NCBI GenBank assembly: GCA_017412705.1
Contig: JAFPWS010000059.1
Location: forward strand, 83,660 to 147,659
Length of the DNA: 64,000 nt
DNA from: Prevotella sp.
GTDB lineage: Bacteria; Bacteroidota; Bacteroidia; Bacteroidales; Bacteroidaceae
Direction: 5' to 3'
Of this stretch, positions 8,222 to 16,297 are shown piece by piece; position 1 is the stretch's first letter, and every line of letters begins with the position of its first letter. The translations under genes and the position numbers were made by a program. The notes under the pieces are model-generated. The model was given only the letters and a program-made list of their open reading frames with translations, was not told where the DNA came from and searched no databases.

Positions 8222-9232
8222 ATGAAAATTATTGATTGCGAATTTCATTATTATTTACCTGAGTTGATGGACTATCTCGCTACAAGAGATAAGGCACCGA
8301 GGTATTATCCAGAGACAAAAGTTCTGGAAGTGAGAGATAAGATCTATGCCCACCTCAGTGGTGTGACGAACAGCTATCCAATTACGGACGAGTTGATGAA
8401 TTTCGGTGCGGAGAGAGTGGCTGAGATGGACCGTAACGGCGTTGACGCCGCTGTGATGTCTTCTTCGCCTGCGTTGGAGGAACTGCCTGAGAAGGAGTGC
8501 GTGTATTTCGCTAAGAAATCGAACGACGCTGTGGCAGAACTCATCAAGAAATTCCCCGGTCGTTTCTTTGGTGCTGCCGTGTTGCCGACACCATACGTCG
8601 ATGAGGCCATCAAAGAGCTGGAGCGTTGTGTCAAAGAGCTGGGATTCAAATACTGGCACACACATTCCAATTACATGCACGAGCACCTGTATGAAGAGAA
8701 ATACCTGCCGCTGCTGGCAAAAGCCGAGGAGTTGGGTTGTGCCGTCTATGTTCATCCGCAGGCTTCCGACGACAAGGATATGAAGGAGATGGGCTATGTG
8801 TATTCTTCGCCCGGTCTCGGCTTCGGACTGGATGCCATGAAGACATCGCTGAGACTGATTCTGAACGGCACCTTCGACAAGTTCCCTAAGCTGAGAATGA
8901 TTCTCGGTCATTGCGGCGAGTTCTTCCCGTTCATCATCGACAGGGTGGACAACCGCTTTGCATGGATCAAGGACGACGAGGTGAAGATGAAGCACACGGT
9001 TGCCTACTACTTCCAGAACAAGAATGTAGTGATGACCACCAGCGGCATTATGTCTAAAATCACCTTTGAGTGTACCAAGCAGGCCTTCGGCATCGACAGC
9101 ATCATCTTCGCCTCAGACTATCCCTACGAGTGTCTGGCAAACATGATGAAGTTCGTGAAGACGCTGGATCTGACGGAAGAGGAAAAAGAAAAGCTCTTCC
9201 ACTTGAATGCCGAGAAGTACATTTTAAGCTAG
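8222..9232 (+). CDS. Amidohydrolase-superfamily enzyme of the decarboxylase type (ACMSD/gamma-resorcylate-decarboxylase-like)
   Basis: 336 residues, no signal peptide. TIM-barrel metal enzyme with, in order: an E-x-H first motif (IIDCEFHYY, residues 3-11) in place of the usual HxH, YVHPQ, LGHCGE and FASDYPYE. E-x-H is the form found in the decarboxylase branch of the Amidohydro_2 family, so a C-C-cleaving decarboxylase or hydratase-like reaction is more likely than amide hydrolysis. The substrate is not predictable from sequence. It stands alone; the upstream lipoprotein ends 114 bases earlier. A TGTGCACA-ended hairpin lies just after the stop. Confidence 0.8.
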   Translation: MKIIDCEFHYYLPELMDYLATRDKAPRYYPETKVLEVRDKIYAHLSGVTNSYPITDELMNFGAERVAEMDRNGVDAAVMSSSPALEELPEKECVYFAKKSNDAVAELIKKFPGRFFGAAVLPTPYVDEAIKELERCVKELGFKYWHTHSNYMHEHLYEEKYLPLLAKAEELGCAVYVHPQASDDKDMKEMGYVYSSPGLGFGLDAMKTSLRLILNGTFDKFPKLRMILGHCGEFFPFIIDRVDNRFAWIKDDEVKMKHTVAYYFQNKNVVMTTSGIMSKITFECTKQAFGIDSIIFASDYPYECLANMMKFVKTLDLTEEEKEKLFHLNAEKYILS

Positions 9233-9237
9233 CGTGG

Positions 9238-9270
9238 TGTGCACAGCGGAACCGACCCCGTTTGTGCACA
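9238..9270 (+). terminator. Hairpin after the amidohydrolase gene
   Basis: Arms TGTGCACAGCGG and CCGTTTGTGCACA begin 5 bases after the stop codon. Only a short T-run (TTT) follows, so it may stabilise the 3' end rather than act as a strong intrinsic terminator. Confidence 0.5.
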
Positions 9271-9388
9271 TTTCACCGTTTCTTGCGCACAGGATGTTTT
9301 TCACCAAGTATCATGTAGAATGTTAGTTCTACCTCTACTAAATTATCGTATTTGTTTCAGAAAGACGCTGATTTCTCATCGAACGCCT

Positions 9389-9529
9389 TCACAAACGCAT
9401 GCGTGCAAAAGGAATCTCGCAAGCATTGTGCTTCGAACCATAGTCAAACGAGATGGCCAGCGCTATGCGCTCCTGCTCATCATATAACAGCGTGACGGAA
9501 TCTACGCCACCACTCAGAATTAAATATCT
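9389..9529 (-). pseudogene. Remnant of a second queC (N-terminal fragment)
   Basis: Reading the minus strand from 9529 gives YLILSGGVDSVTLLYDEQER and on to IPFARM, nearly identical to residues 4-45 of QueC at 3609-4262, including the PP-loop. It then reaches a TGA at 9389-9391. There is no ATG, the substitution Arg to Cys is present, and the remaining 170 codons are missing. DNA identity to the intact queC 5' end is high across about 130 bases and stops abruptly at both ends. It is a relic of a duplication or of gene replacement. Confidence 0.85.
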
Positions 9530-9552
9530 TGATTTTCTCTGGAAGTAATTTC

Positions 9553-9720
9553 AAATACTCCGAATAGAAATTAAAATACTCCGAATAGAAATTAAAATAC
9601 TCCGAAAGTAATTTTTGTTACTCCAAAAGTATTTTTATTATTTGACTACGAACGTCCTTTTTAGTCCGTAGCGTGCGAACTCGCAGTCCGACCCGAGCGG
9701 ACTCGCAGTCCGTAAGGACG
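9553..9720. repeat. Degenerate 21-22-bp tandem arrays
   Basis: The first block, 9553-9616, has three units starting AAATACTCCGAA with 21-base spacing. The second block, 9655-9720, has three 22-base units; the last two share ACTCGCAGTCCG (9679 and 9701). Both lie in the 652-base gap between the amidohydrolase and the TonB receptor. The rest of that gap holds the queC relic and the receptor promoter. Confidence 0.75.
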
Positions 9721-9769
9721 GACTAGATGCTCATCAATGGTGAGATATTTAAAATTGCTTAGTTGATTT

Positions 9770-9801
9770 CTTGCATATTTCAAAACAACTTGCTACCTTT
9801 G
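9770..9801 (+). promoter_or_regulatory. Promoter of the TonB receptor gene
   Basis: CTTG (9770-9773), 20-base spacer, TACCTTTG (9794-9801). The leader is about 80 bases. I looked for a cobalamin riboswitch in the leader and upstream and did not see one. Confidence 0.75.
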
Positions 9802-9884
9802 CATGCAAAATATGCAATGAATGAAAAATCTGCACAATAGATTCGACTAAATTGATAAGGCAAACTTTTTTTAAATAATAAATA

Positions 9885-12068
9885 ATGTATAAACCACTAT
9901 TCAACCAGCGCAAAGCCCTCCGCTTCCGACAGTTTACACGGAAGGGGTACGCCCTATTTGCCTGCTTGGGACGCGTTGTCACCATTGGTGTGCTGAGCGT
10001 AGCGACACTCAAGTCTGCTGCTGCGACTACAGCTGATGATGTCACCGTGACTGACGGTAACACCGCCAGTGTTGTCGTTTCCGACGACACCATAGACAAA
10101 GAGGCCAGGCTCGACGACGTCGAGGTGACAGGCTCGCGCGCACCGCTTGCATTAGGGCAAGCCGCGAGAATGGTCACTGTACTGAGCCGCGAGGATATTC
10201 AGGCGGCGCCAGTACAAAGTATTAACGATTTGCTGAAATACGCCGTCGGCGTAGATGTCCGTCAGCGAGGGCCCATTGGCGCGCAGACCGACATCGGCAT
10301 CCGAGGCTCCACGAGCGAGCAAATCACCATCCTGCTGAACGGCATCAACATCTGTGACCCGCAGACGGGGCACAATGCCTTCGACCTGCCCTGCGACATC
10401 TCCGACATCGAGCGCATCGAGGTGCTCGAAGGTCCTGCCGGTCGCGTCTATGGCACCTCCTCGCTCGTAGGGGCGATTAATGTCGTGACGAACGACAGGG
10501 GCAAGGAGCAAGGAGAATTCGCAACGCCACACTCTGCAGAGCAGAGAAGGGGCAAGAGGAATGTAGAAGCACGAATAGAAGGCGGTTCCTTCGGCTATCT
10601 GTCTGCCGCAGCCAACTATTCTCTGACCCGTGGTCAGAGTGTGGCGTTGCAATCTCTGACCTCTAACCCCTTACCTCTTACCTCCACCATCAGTGCCTCC
10701 TACACGCGGTCCGACGGTTACAGCCGGTCGAAGGCAGGCGCACTGAACAGCGACTACACCGGCGGCAAGGTGTTCTATCAAGGCAGCTATTCTCTGACCC
10801 GTGGTCAGAGTGTGGCGTTGCAATCTCTGACCTATAACCTCTTACCTCTTACCTCTAAAATCTCCTGGTACGCAGGCCTGAGCATGAAAGGCTTTGGCTC
10901 GAACACCTTCTATAGTGCCAAGTTCGACGAGCAGTACGAGCAGACCACGAAACTCTATACGGCCATCAAGGGCGAGACCTCCGGATGGATTAACTTCAGC
11001 CCATCCATCTACTGGAATCGCTCTTATGACCGTTTTGAACTCATCCGGGGTTCTGAGGAGAAGGTGCCCTTCAACCACCACCGCACGGATGTCTTCGGGG
11101 TGAACCTGAACAGCTGGTTCGACTGGGTGTTGGGACGTACGGCCTTCGGTGCCGAGTTCCGCAACGAGGACATTGTGAGCAGCAACCTTGGCGAGGCGTT
11201 AAACGAGCCTCATGGAAACTACAAGGTAGGGCTGAACCGCTCGAACCTCTCGTTCCACCTGGAGCATAACATCCTCTTACGGCGATTCACCCTCTCGGCA
11301 GGCTTCATCGCTGTGAAGAACACGTGGAACCAGATGCCCTTCACGGTCTATCCCGGCATCGACGCCAGCTACCGCATCGGCGACAACTTCAAAATCTACA
11401 CCTCGTACAACTCGTCGCTCCGCATGCCCTCGTTCACCGAGCTATACTACAGCGTAGGCGGCCACAAGGCCGACCGCTATCTGAAGCCCGAAGAGCTGCG
11501 AGCCGTCGAGGGTGGCGTCAAGTATCAGTCGCGCCTGCTGTCCGTCAAGGCCGGCGTGTTCCATCACCACCAGCGTAACACCATCGACTGGGTGATGGAC
11601 ACCCGCGAGGCTGACCCCGTATGGCAGAGCGTCAACCTGACCCGTGTCAACACCCTGGGCGTCGAGACAACTCTCAACTGTCAACTCTCAACTCTCAACT
11701 GTCAACTCTCCTACTGCTACCTCCACCAGTCGAAGGACATGCCCGAACACATGCAGTCGCAGTATGCGCTGGAGTACCTGCGCCACAAGCTGACCGTCCA
11801 GCTGCAGGCCCATCTGTTCGGCAAGCTTGACCTGACCCTCTGCTACCGCTTTCAGGACCGCATGGGCTCCTATACCGACACCGACGGCCAGATACAGCTC
11901 TACCACCCCTACAGTGTGGTCGACGCTCGACTGGCGTGGGATGCCGACACCTATTCTATATATATAGCAGGCAACAACCTGACCTGCCACCGCTATGTAG
12001 ACTACGGTAACGTCCGACAGCCAGGCCTGTGGCTGACTGTCGGAGCGAAATACCACATCCGGCTGTAA
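9885..12068 (+). CDS. TonB-dependent outer-membrane receptor, BtuB-like
   Basis: 727 residues. The N-terminus has a long signal region (FTRKGYALFACLG then IGVLSVATL) of the form seen in Bacteroidales BtuB-type corrinoid receptors. A plug domain follows (VEVTGSRAP, SINDLLKYAVGVDVRQRG, GIRGSTSEQITILLNG, VLEGPAGRVYGTSSLVGAINV), then a 22-strand barrel. Corrinoid uptake is therefore likely and fits the corrinoid methyltransferases further along the window. Four repeat-derived segments are embedded in frame, apparently in strand-strand turns: residues about 205-222, 244-267, 301-324 (a near-exact duplicate of the second) and 595-608 (a heptamer tract). Seven-base unit changes there would shift the frame, so the receptor might be phase-variable. 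No adjacent corrinoid-binding lipoprotein gene (BtuG/BtuH type) is seen. Confidence 0.88.
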   Translation: MYKPLFNQRKALRFRQFTRKGYALFACLGRVVTIGVLSVATLKSAAATTADDVTVTDGNTASVVVSDDTIDKEARLDDVEVTGSRAPLALGQAARMVTVLSREDIQAAPVQSINDLLKYAVGVDVRQRGPIGAQTDIGIRGSTSEQITILLNGINICDPQTGHNAFDLPCDISDIERIEVLEGPAGRVYGTSSLVGAINVVTNDRGKEQGEFATPHSAEQRRGKRNVEARIEGGSFGYLSAAANYSLTRGQSVALQSLTSNPLPLTSTISASYTRSDGYSRSKAGALNSDYTGGKVFYQGSYSLTRGQSVALQSLTYNLLPLTSKISWYAGLSMKGFGSNTFYSAKFDEQYEQTTKLYTAIKGETSGWINFSPSIYWNRSYDRFELIRGSEEKVPFNHHRTDVFGVNLNSWFDWVLGRTAFGAEFRNEDIVSSNLGEALNEPHGNYKVGLNRSNLSFHLEHNILLRRFTLSAGFIAVKNTWNQMPFTVYPGIDASYRIGDNFKIYTSYNSSLRMPSFTELYYSVGGHKADRYLKPEELRAVEGGVKYQSRLLSVKAGVFHHHQRNTIDWVMDTREADPVWQSVNLTRVNTLGVETTLNCQLSTLNCQLSYCYLHQSKDMPEHMQSQYALEYLRHKLTVQLQAHLFGKLDLTLCYRFQDRMGSYTDTDGQIQLYHPYSVVDARLAWDADTYSIYIAGNNLTCHRYVDYGNVRQPGLWLTVGAKYHIRL
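10498..10550 (-). repeat. Second in-frame element (hairpin + GTGTGGCGTTGC core + heptamers), inverted copy
   Basis: Read on the minus strand: a hairpin around CTCTGCTCTGCAGAG, the core GTGTGGCGTTGC (10521-10532), then heptamers TCCTTGC, TCCTTGC. It is the same architecture as the two plus-strand copies further into the receptor gene. Confidence 0.65.
10616..10683 (+). repeat. Second in-frame element, copy 2 in the TonB receptor
   Basis: Hairpin CTCTGACCCGTGGTCAGAG (10621-10639), core GTGTGGCGTTGC, then four heptamers TCTGACC, TCTAACC, CCTTACC, TCTTACC (10655-10682). It encodes residues about 244-267 of the receptor without a stop. Confidence 0.8.
10787..10854 (+). repeat. Second in-frame element, copy 3 in the TonB receptor
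   Basis: Almost identical to the copy 171 bases upstream: the same hairpin and GTGTGGCGTTGC core, and heptamers TCTGACC, TATAACC, TCTTACC, TCTTACC. Homologous recombination between the two direct copies would delete 57 codons in frame. Confidence 0.8.
11667..11708 (+). repeat. Heptamer tract inside the TonB receptor gene
   Basis: Six consecutive 7-base units: ACAACTC, TCAACTG, TCAACTC, TCAACTC, TCAACTG, TCAACTC. Seven is not a multiple of three, so gain or loss of one unit would put the last 120 codons out of frame. Confidence 0.8.
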
Positions 12069-12150
12069 GGGAAAGGCTTGATTTACATCTTGTAAATGTG
12101 AAAAAAATAAATAAGCCTGCCAAAGGCAACGATTTTATAGATTTTCTGCT

Positions 12151-12158
12151 TACCTTTG
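12151..12158 (+). promoter_or_regulatory. -7 element upstream of the small beta-barrel gene
   Basis: TACCTTTG at 12151-12158, 31 bases before the ATG. The -33 region is poor. Confidence 0.65.
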
Positions 12159-12189
12159 CCGTGTCAAAATTAAACAACAACAAAGAAAA

Positions 12190-12846
12190 ATGAAAAAACT
12201 TTTAACAATGCTGACACTCATGCTGCCCACACTGGCCTTTGCACAGTGGCGAGTGGGTGTCAACGGTGGTGCTGACTACAACCACTTCATCATCGACAAA
12301 CACTATCAGACGGACTACTCCTTTGAAGACCGCTGGGGCGTGACCCTCGGCGTCATGGGACAGTATGACTTCAACAACTGGTTAGGCATCCGCGCCGAGC
12401 TCGACTGGACGCAGAAGAACTACCGCCACACGCGCAAGTTGCAGAAGTCGATGTGCTACGACTACACCAACAACTACCTGCAGTTGCCCGTGATGACGAC
12501 GTTCAGCTTCGGCGGCAATAAGCTTCGCGGATTCTGCAACACCGGTATTTATTTCGGCCATTGGCTGAACAGCGGCCGCGAGGGTTTCGACACCAACAGC
12601 TTCGGCTCTCGACAGTACAACTTCAGCGAGGACATCGAGTTCAACAGCCAGCGAGACCGGCGCTTCGACTTCGGTCTGCTGGCCGGCATGGGTCTGGAGT
12701 ACCGGTTCCACCGCCATTGGGCTGCACAGGTGGAATTGCGCTACTACTACAGCTGCGTGAGCACTCAGAAGGACTATCAGCACGTCAGCGACCCGCGCTA
12801 CAATTCGACCCTGGCCGTGCAGGCTGGCGTGTGGTACTGCTTCTAA
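12190..12846 (+). CDS. Outer-membrane beta-barrel protein, PorT/OmpX-like family
   Basis: 218 residues with a cleavable signal peptide (cut likely after LAFAQ). The mature part is alternating polar/aromatic strands (WRVGVNGGADYN, LGIRAELDWTQKNY, LEYRFHRHWAAQVELRYYY), ends in an aromatic residue (WYCF) and fits an eight- to ten-stranded barrel of the PF13568 type common in Bacteroidota. It has its own -7 element. It is followed by two secreted peptidase lipoproteins on the same strand and may share readthrough with them. The precise role is unknown; proteins of this class are structural or adhesion-related. Confidence 0.85.
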   Translation: MKKLLTMLTLMLPTLAFAQWRVGVNGGADYNHFIIDKHYQTDYSFEDRWGVTLGVMGQYDFNNWLGIRAELDWTQKNYRHTRKLQKSMCYDYTNNYLQLPVMTTFSFGGNKLRGFCNTGIYFGHWLNSGREGFDTNSFGSRQYNFSEDIEFNSQRDRRFDFGLLAGMGLEYRFHRHWAAQVELRYYYSCVSTQKDYQHVSDPRYNSTLAVQAGVWYCF

Positions 12847-12855
12847 AAGGGAATA

Positions 12856-12876
12856 GTGAACAGTTAACAGTGAAAA
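12856..12876 (+). repeat. Heptamer tract GTGAACA/GTTAACA/GTGAAAA
   Basis: Three 7-base units lie between the beta-barrel gene and the S41 peptidase gene. A related tract, TTAACAG/TAAACAG/TAACAAA, lies at 14468-14491 after the S41 gene. Confidence 0.5.
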
Positions 12877-12917
12877 ATATGCTTCCGACGGAAGATACCT
12901 ATTATATATATATAACA

Positions 12918-14471
12918 ATGAAGAATAACATCAAGATAATAGGAGCGTTGCTCCTGACACTGGCCGTCAGCGCGTGCCACAAGGATGCTGACACGCTGGT
13001 GAACTATGCCTACGCCGACAATCTGTCGTTCAGTGAGGCCCAGCAAAGCTATGCCGGCAAGTTCCGTGTATTCTGGAACGCCATGAACCAAAACTACACC
13101 CTCTGGGACTATGAGGGCGAGAACGGGCTGGACTGGGATGCCGTCTACGACGAGTACCTGCCGAAGTTCGAGGCTCTCGACGAGCCCGACACCGAGGTGA
13201 CCGACTCGGCGCTCAAGGCCCTGATGACCGAGATGGTCGCCCCGCTGCACGACGGTCACATGTATGTAGAGTTTGTGAACCATCAGACCAAGAATTCTAT
13301 CATCGTGTCGCCGAGTGAAGGTCGTAACGGCAAACGCGCCGATGTCGAGGAACTCAAAGGATTCCGACCCTCTATATACGAATACTATCTGAAAAACCTG
13401 CTGAAGCGATATATGAGCTACGACGCCACCGTGGCTGGTCAGCTGCGCAACATGTTGGCGAAGCCCGGCATCGGCTTCCAATGGGTGCGCACCCGCATGG
13501 CGGAGCTTGAGGCCAAGAGCAGTCTCACCGAGAGCGAGGTCATCCAGTATGAGGGCCTCAGCAAACTCAGCAAAGCGATGGCAAAACTCGTCAGCCTGCC
13601 GATTAACGGGGAGTGGCTGGGCAACTTCAACTCGCTCGTACAGCAGTACAGCTACCTGAACGTGCCCTTCCTGGAGCAGATTGACCCCCGCTTCGCAGAC
13701 AACGGCATCAAACTCGAGTTTGCACAGACCAACGACGACATTGTCTATCTGCAAATCAGCGAGTTCGCACTCTCCGTCTACCTCGAAGACGATTTCTTCA
13801 ACGAAGAGCTGGGCGGCAACAACCGTAACAGTGAAATCCGGCAGCATGTCGTAAAGATATGGCAGGCATGGTTCGACACCATCCAGGACCTCCATAAGGG
13901 CGGACGCCTCAAAGGTGTCGTCATCGACGTGCGCAGCAATCCCGGCGGATACATGAACGATGCCAACTATGTGCTCGGCGCACTGATCCCGTCGGGCGGA
14001 CTGCAATACGGTTGGTCACGCTACAAGCGCGGTGTGGGCCGCTACGACTACTCGCCGTTAACGCCCAAGTATATGTTCACGATGGATGAGCCGCACGAAA
14101 TCATCGACGACTGCCCCATCGTCGTGCTGGCCAATGCCGCGTCTGTCAGCATGGCGGAAATGACATCGCTCAGCGCGCAACAACTTGAGAACGGCACCGT
14201 CATCGGCCGGAAGACCTTCGGCGGACTGTGCGGACTGACCGGCAACAGCAGCAACTCAGACAACTACTCAGGCCACATCGGCGTGAAAGGCACAACCCCC
14301 GTCTATGTCTACATGCCTACGGAGTGTATCCTCAACATGGACAAGAAGCCCCTCGAAGGCATCGGCGTGACACCCAACATCGAGGTGGCCTTCGACCCCG
14401 ATGAGTATGAAACCAACGGCAACGACACGCAGATAGACCGTGCCCTGCAGTTCATCCGGACGGGAAATTAA
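12918..14471 (+). CDS. S41-family serine peptidase lipoprotein
   Basis: 517 residues from the ATG at 12918, chosen because it opens a lipoprotein signal (MKNNIKIIGALLLTLAVSAC). The frame runs further upstream but crosses the previous gene. The C-terminal half is the S41 (C-terminal-processing-peptidase-like) fold: VVIDVRSNPGGYMND, then PIVVLANAASVSMAEM with the likely nucleophile Ser, and GRKTFGG, where a Lys or nearby residue completes the site. There is no clear PDZ domain. The N-terminal 200 residues are helical. It probably degrades peptides at the periplasmic or surface face of the envelope. It sits directly before an S37-like peptidase lipoprotein, making a small secreted-peptidase pair. 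Confidence 0.88.
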   Translation: MKNNIKIIGALLLTLAVSACHKDADTLVNYAYADNLSFSEAQQSYAGKFRVFWNAMNQNYTLWDYEGENGLDWDAVYDEYLPKFEALDEPDTEVTDSALKALMTEMVAPLHDGHMYVEFVNHQTKNSIIVSPSEGRNGKRADVEELKGFRPSIYEYYLKNLLKRYMSYDATVAGQLRNMLAKPGIGFQWVRTRMAELEAKSSLTESEVIQYEGLSKLSKAMAKLVSLPINGEWLGNFNSLVQQYSYLNVPFLEQIDPRFADNGIKLEFAQTNDDIVYLQISEFALSVYLEDDFFNEELGGNNRNSEIRQHVVKIWQAWFDTIQDLHKGGRLKGVVIDVRSNPGGYMNDANYVLGALIPSGGLQYGWSRYKRGVGRYDYSPLTPKYMFTMDEPHEIIDDCPIVVLANAASVSMAEMTSLSAQQLENGTVIGRKTFGGLCGLTGNSSNSDNYSGHIGVKGTTPVYVYMPTECILNMDKKPLEGIGVTPNIEVAFDPDEYETNGNDTQIDRALQFIRTGN

Positions 14472-14513
14472 CAGTAAACAGTAACAAACAGCAATTTATA
14501 CATGACATACAGT

Positions 14514-16172
14514 ATGAAAACAATAAACATACACAGCCTCATGGGAGTCTTGCTCCTGGCTGGCATCATGCTCACAGGCTGCACCAAAGACAACACCATG
14601 GACGAAATCGTCAAGCCTGCCGAGCAGGAGAAAACCACTGATGACTTCATCGAGGCCCTGAAAGCCATCGACGGAGTGCGCGACGTAGTGGCGAAGACCA
14701 CCTCGTCGGGCGAGGAAACCGTCTACTATTTCTACTTCCGCCAGCCCATCAACCACGCGAACCCCGATGCCGGCACCTTCGACCAGCAGGTGGCCATCAG
14801 CTTCAAGGGCTACGACAAGGACGTGGTGCTCCACACCCACGGCTACACTATTTACGACATCAGCAAATTCTATCGCGACGATCTCTCCACACACCTGGGA
14901 GCCAACCAGGTGAACGTGGAGCACCGCTACTTCGGCAACTCGCTGCCCGAGCCGGCCGACAACCCCAGCTACACCTACTTCAACGCCGAGCAGGAGGCCT
15001 ACGACCTGCACGCCATCGTGCAGATGCTGAAGAAAAACCTCTTCAAAACCGGCAAGTGGGCCAGCACCGGCACCAGCAAGGACGGCATCACCTCTGCCCT
15101 CTATGCCTACTACAGCGACCAGAACGGATGGAACGACATCGACCTCTTCGTGCCCTTCTGTGCGCCCTTCCTGCCTGGCAGCACCGCTGCCGACGGCACC
15201 TTCACGTGTATGGACACCCGCATAGGCAACTATCAGGACCAAGTGTGCGGCACGGGCTATGCCGCCGGATCCCCCGAGGCTATTGCCTGCCAGCGGCTGC
15301 ACGACATCCCCTATTATATATGCACCAACAAGACATTGCGCGATGCCTGCAACAAATACACTCTCGCATCAGATCCCACCAGCTATCGCAAGATATTGGA
15401 CCAGTACAACCAGCATAGCCCCATGAGCACGGGCGACCTGGAGAAAGACATCACAGCCCTGACTATTTCCACATACGTCGGCAATCTGTTCTCCAAGTTC
15501 TCCTACGTACAGTTCCCCCTGTGGGTTAAACTGGTGCCCGACCCTGCCAAGGCCATCACCGACGAGGAAGAGCGGGGTAACCTGCTCACCTTCATCACCA
15601 TGGACCACGAAATCCTCTTTGACTCGCTGAAAGTCCTGAATGGTGCTAATGTTGATGATGATACTGAGGGAACAGAGACCAGAAGCGCGCAGGACGTGCT
15701 GAGCGTGCTGAACGACAGGTACGCACGATTCTGGAAATACATCAACGACTTGCGTGGTGATAATAGCTATCCCTACCTCATTCAGGCATTCAAAGAGCTG
15801 GGAGCTTCCGAGTATGCTTTCCTGCACGTCGACGGCACATTCCTGACCCCGACTCAGGTGCGCGATGTCAACGAAATCTTCTCCGTGCAGCATCAGTTTA
15901 GCGGCATCTTCCGCCAGGACGAAGGCGCCCTCATGCGCAATTTTCGCCAGTGGGTAGCCACAGAGTCGACACAGAACATCGTCTTCGTCTATGCCTACAA
16001 CGACCCGTGGACTGGCGGACGCCCGGACGAAACAGCCATCAGTCAGAATCCGAAGACTGTGATGGTCATCGACCCCATATCCGTGCATAATGACTTCTTC
16101 CTCAACTCAAGCTATTACACCCCGCAGACCAAGAAAGTCATCGTCGATGCTGTCAACAAGTACATGAAGTAA
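14514..16172 (+). CDS. S37-like serine peptidase lipoprotein (PS-10/tripeptidyl-aminopeptidase type)
   Basis: 552 residues. The signal peptide ends in lipobox LTGC; start 14514 is preferred to the in-frame ATG at 14502, which adds four polar residues. The family is recognised from VNVEHRYFGNSLPEP and the nucleophile elbow ASTGTSKDGITSALY (Gly-Thr-Ser-Lys-Asp-Gly). An Asp in YNDPWTGG and a His in ISVHNDFF are candidates for the rest of the triad. S37-type enzymes are alpha/beta-hydrolase-fold peptidases that remove short N-terminal peptides from proteins. With the upstream S41 enzyme this suggests extracellular protein feeding. A strong terminator follows. Confidence 0.85.
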   Translation: MKTINIHSLMGVLLLAGIMLTGCTKDNTMDEIVKPAEQEKTTDDFIEALKAIDGVRDVVAKTTSSGEETVYYFYFRQPINHANPDAGTFDQQVAISFKGYDKDVVLHTHGYTIYDISKFYRDDLSTHLGANQVNVEHRYFGNSLPEPADNPSYTYFNAEQEAYDLHAIVQMLKKNLFKTGKWASTGTSKDGITSALYAYYSDQNGWNDIDLFVPFCAPFLPGSTAADGTFTCMDTRIGNYQDQVCGTGYAAGSPEAIACQRLHDIPYYICTNKTLRDACNKYTLASDPTSYRKILDQYNQHSPMSTGDLEKDITALTISTYVGNLFSKFSYVQFPLWVKLVPDPAKAITDEEERGNLLTFITMDHEILFDSLKVLNGANVDDDTEGTETRSAQDVLSVLNDRYARFWKYINDLRGDNSYPYLIQAFKELGASEYAFLHVDGTFLTPTQVRDVNEIFSVQHQFSGIFRQDEGALMRNFRQWVATESTQNIVFVYAYNDPWTGGRPDETAISQNPKTVMVIDPISVHNDFFLNSSYYTPQTKKVIVDAVNKYMK

Positions 16173-16203
16173 CATTATCGCGAGCAGCGACAATTATCAA
16201 AAG

Positions 16204-16247
16204 GAAGAGCCCTGAAAGCCAGCAACGGTTTTCAGGGCTCTTCTTTT
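16204..16247 (+). terminator. Intrinsic terminator after the peptidase genes
   Basis: 14-base arms GAAGAGCCCTGAAA and TTTCAGGGCTCTTC with a 12-base loop, followed by TTTT. It also lies at the 3' side of the convergent CobW gene, so it may serve both strands. Confidence 0.9.
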
Positions 16248-16297
16248 GAGGATTTGTCTGGAACTTTCAAGTGTTATGACACACCCGTTCTGCTTTT

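Noticed and set aside
9233-9884. Cobalamin riboswitch upstream of the BtuB-like receptor
   Set aside because: No B12-box-like segment or the expected conserved core was seen. The ACCGACCCCG string near 9251 is part of a simple hairpin.
12864-14006. A 380-codon open frame opposite the S41 peptidase gene
   Set aside because: Antisense to a recognised S41 lipoprotein. It exists because of G/C-rich third positions.
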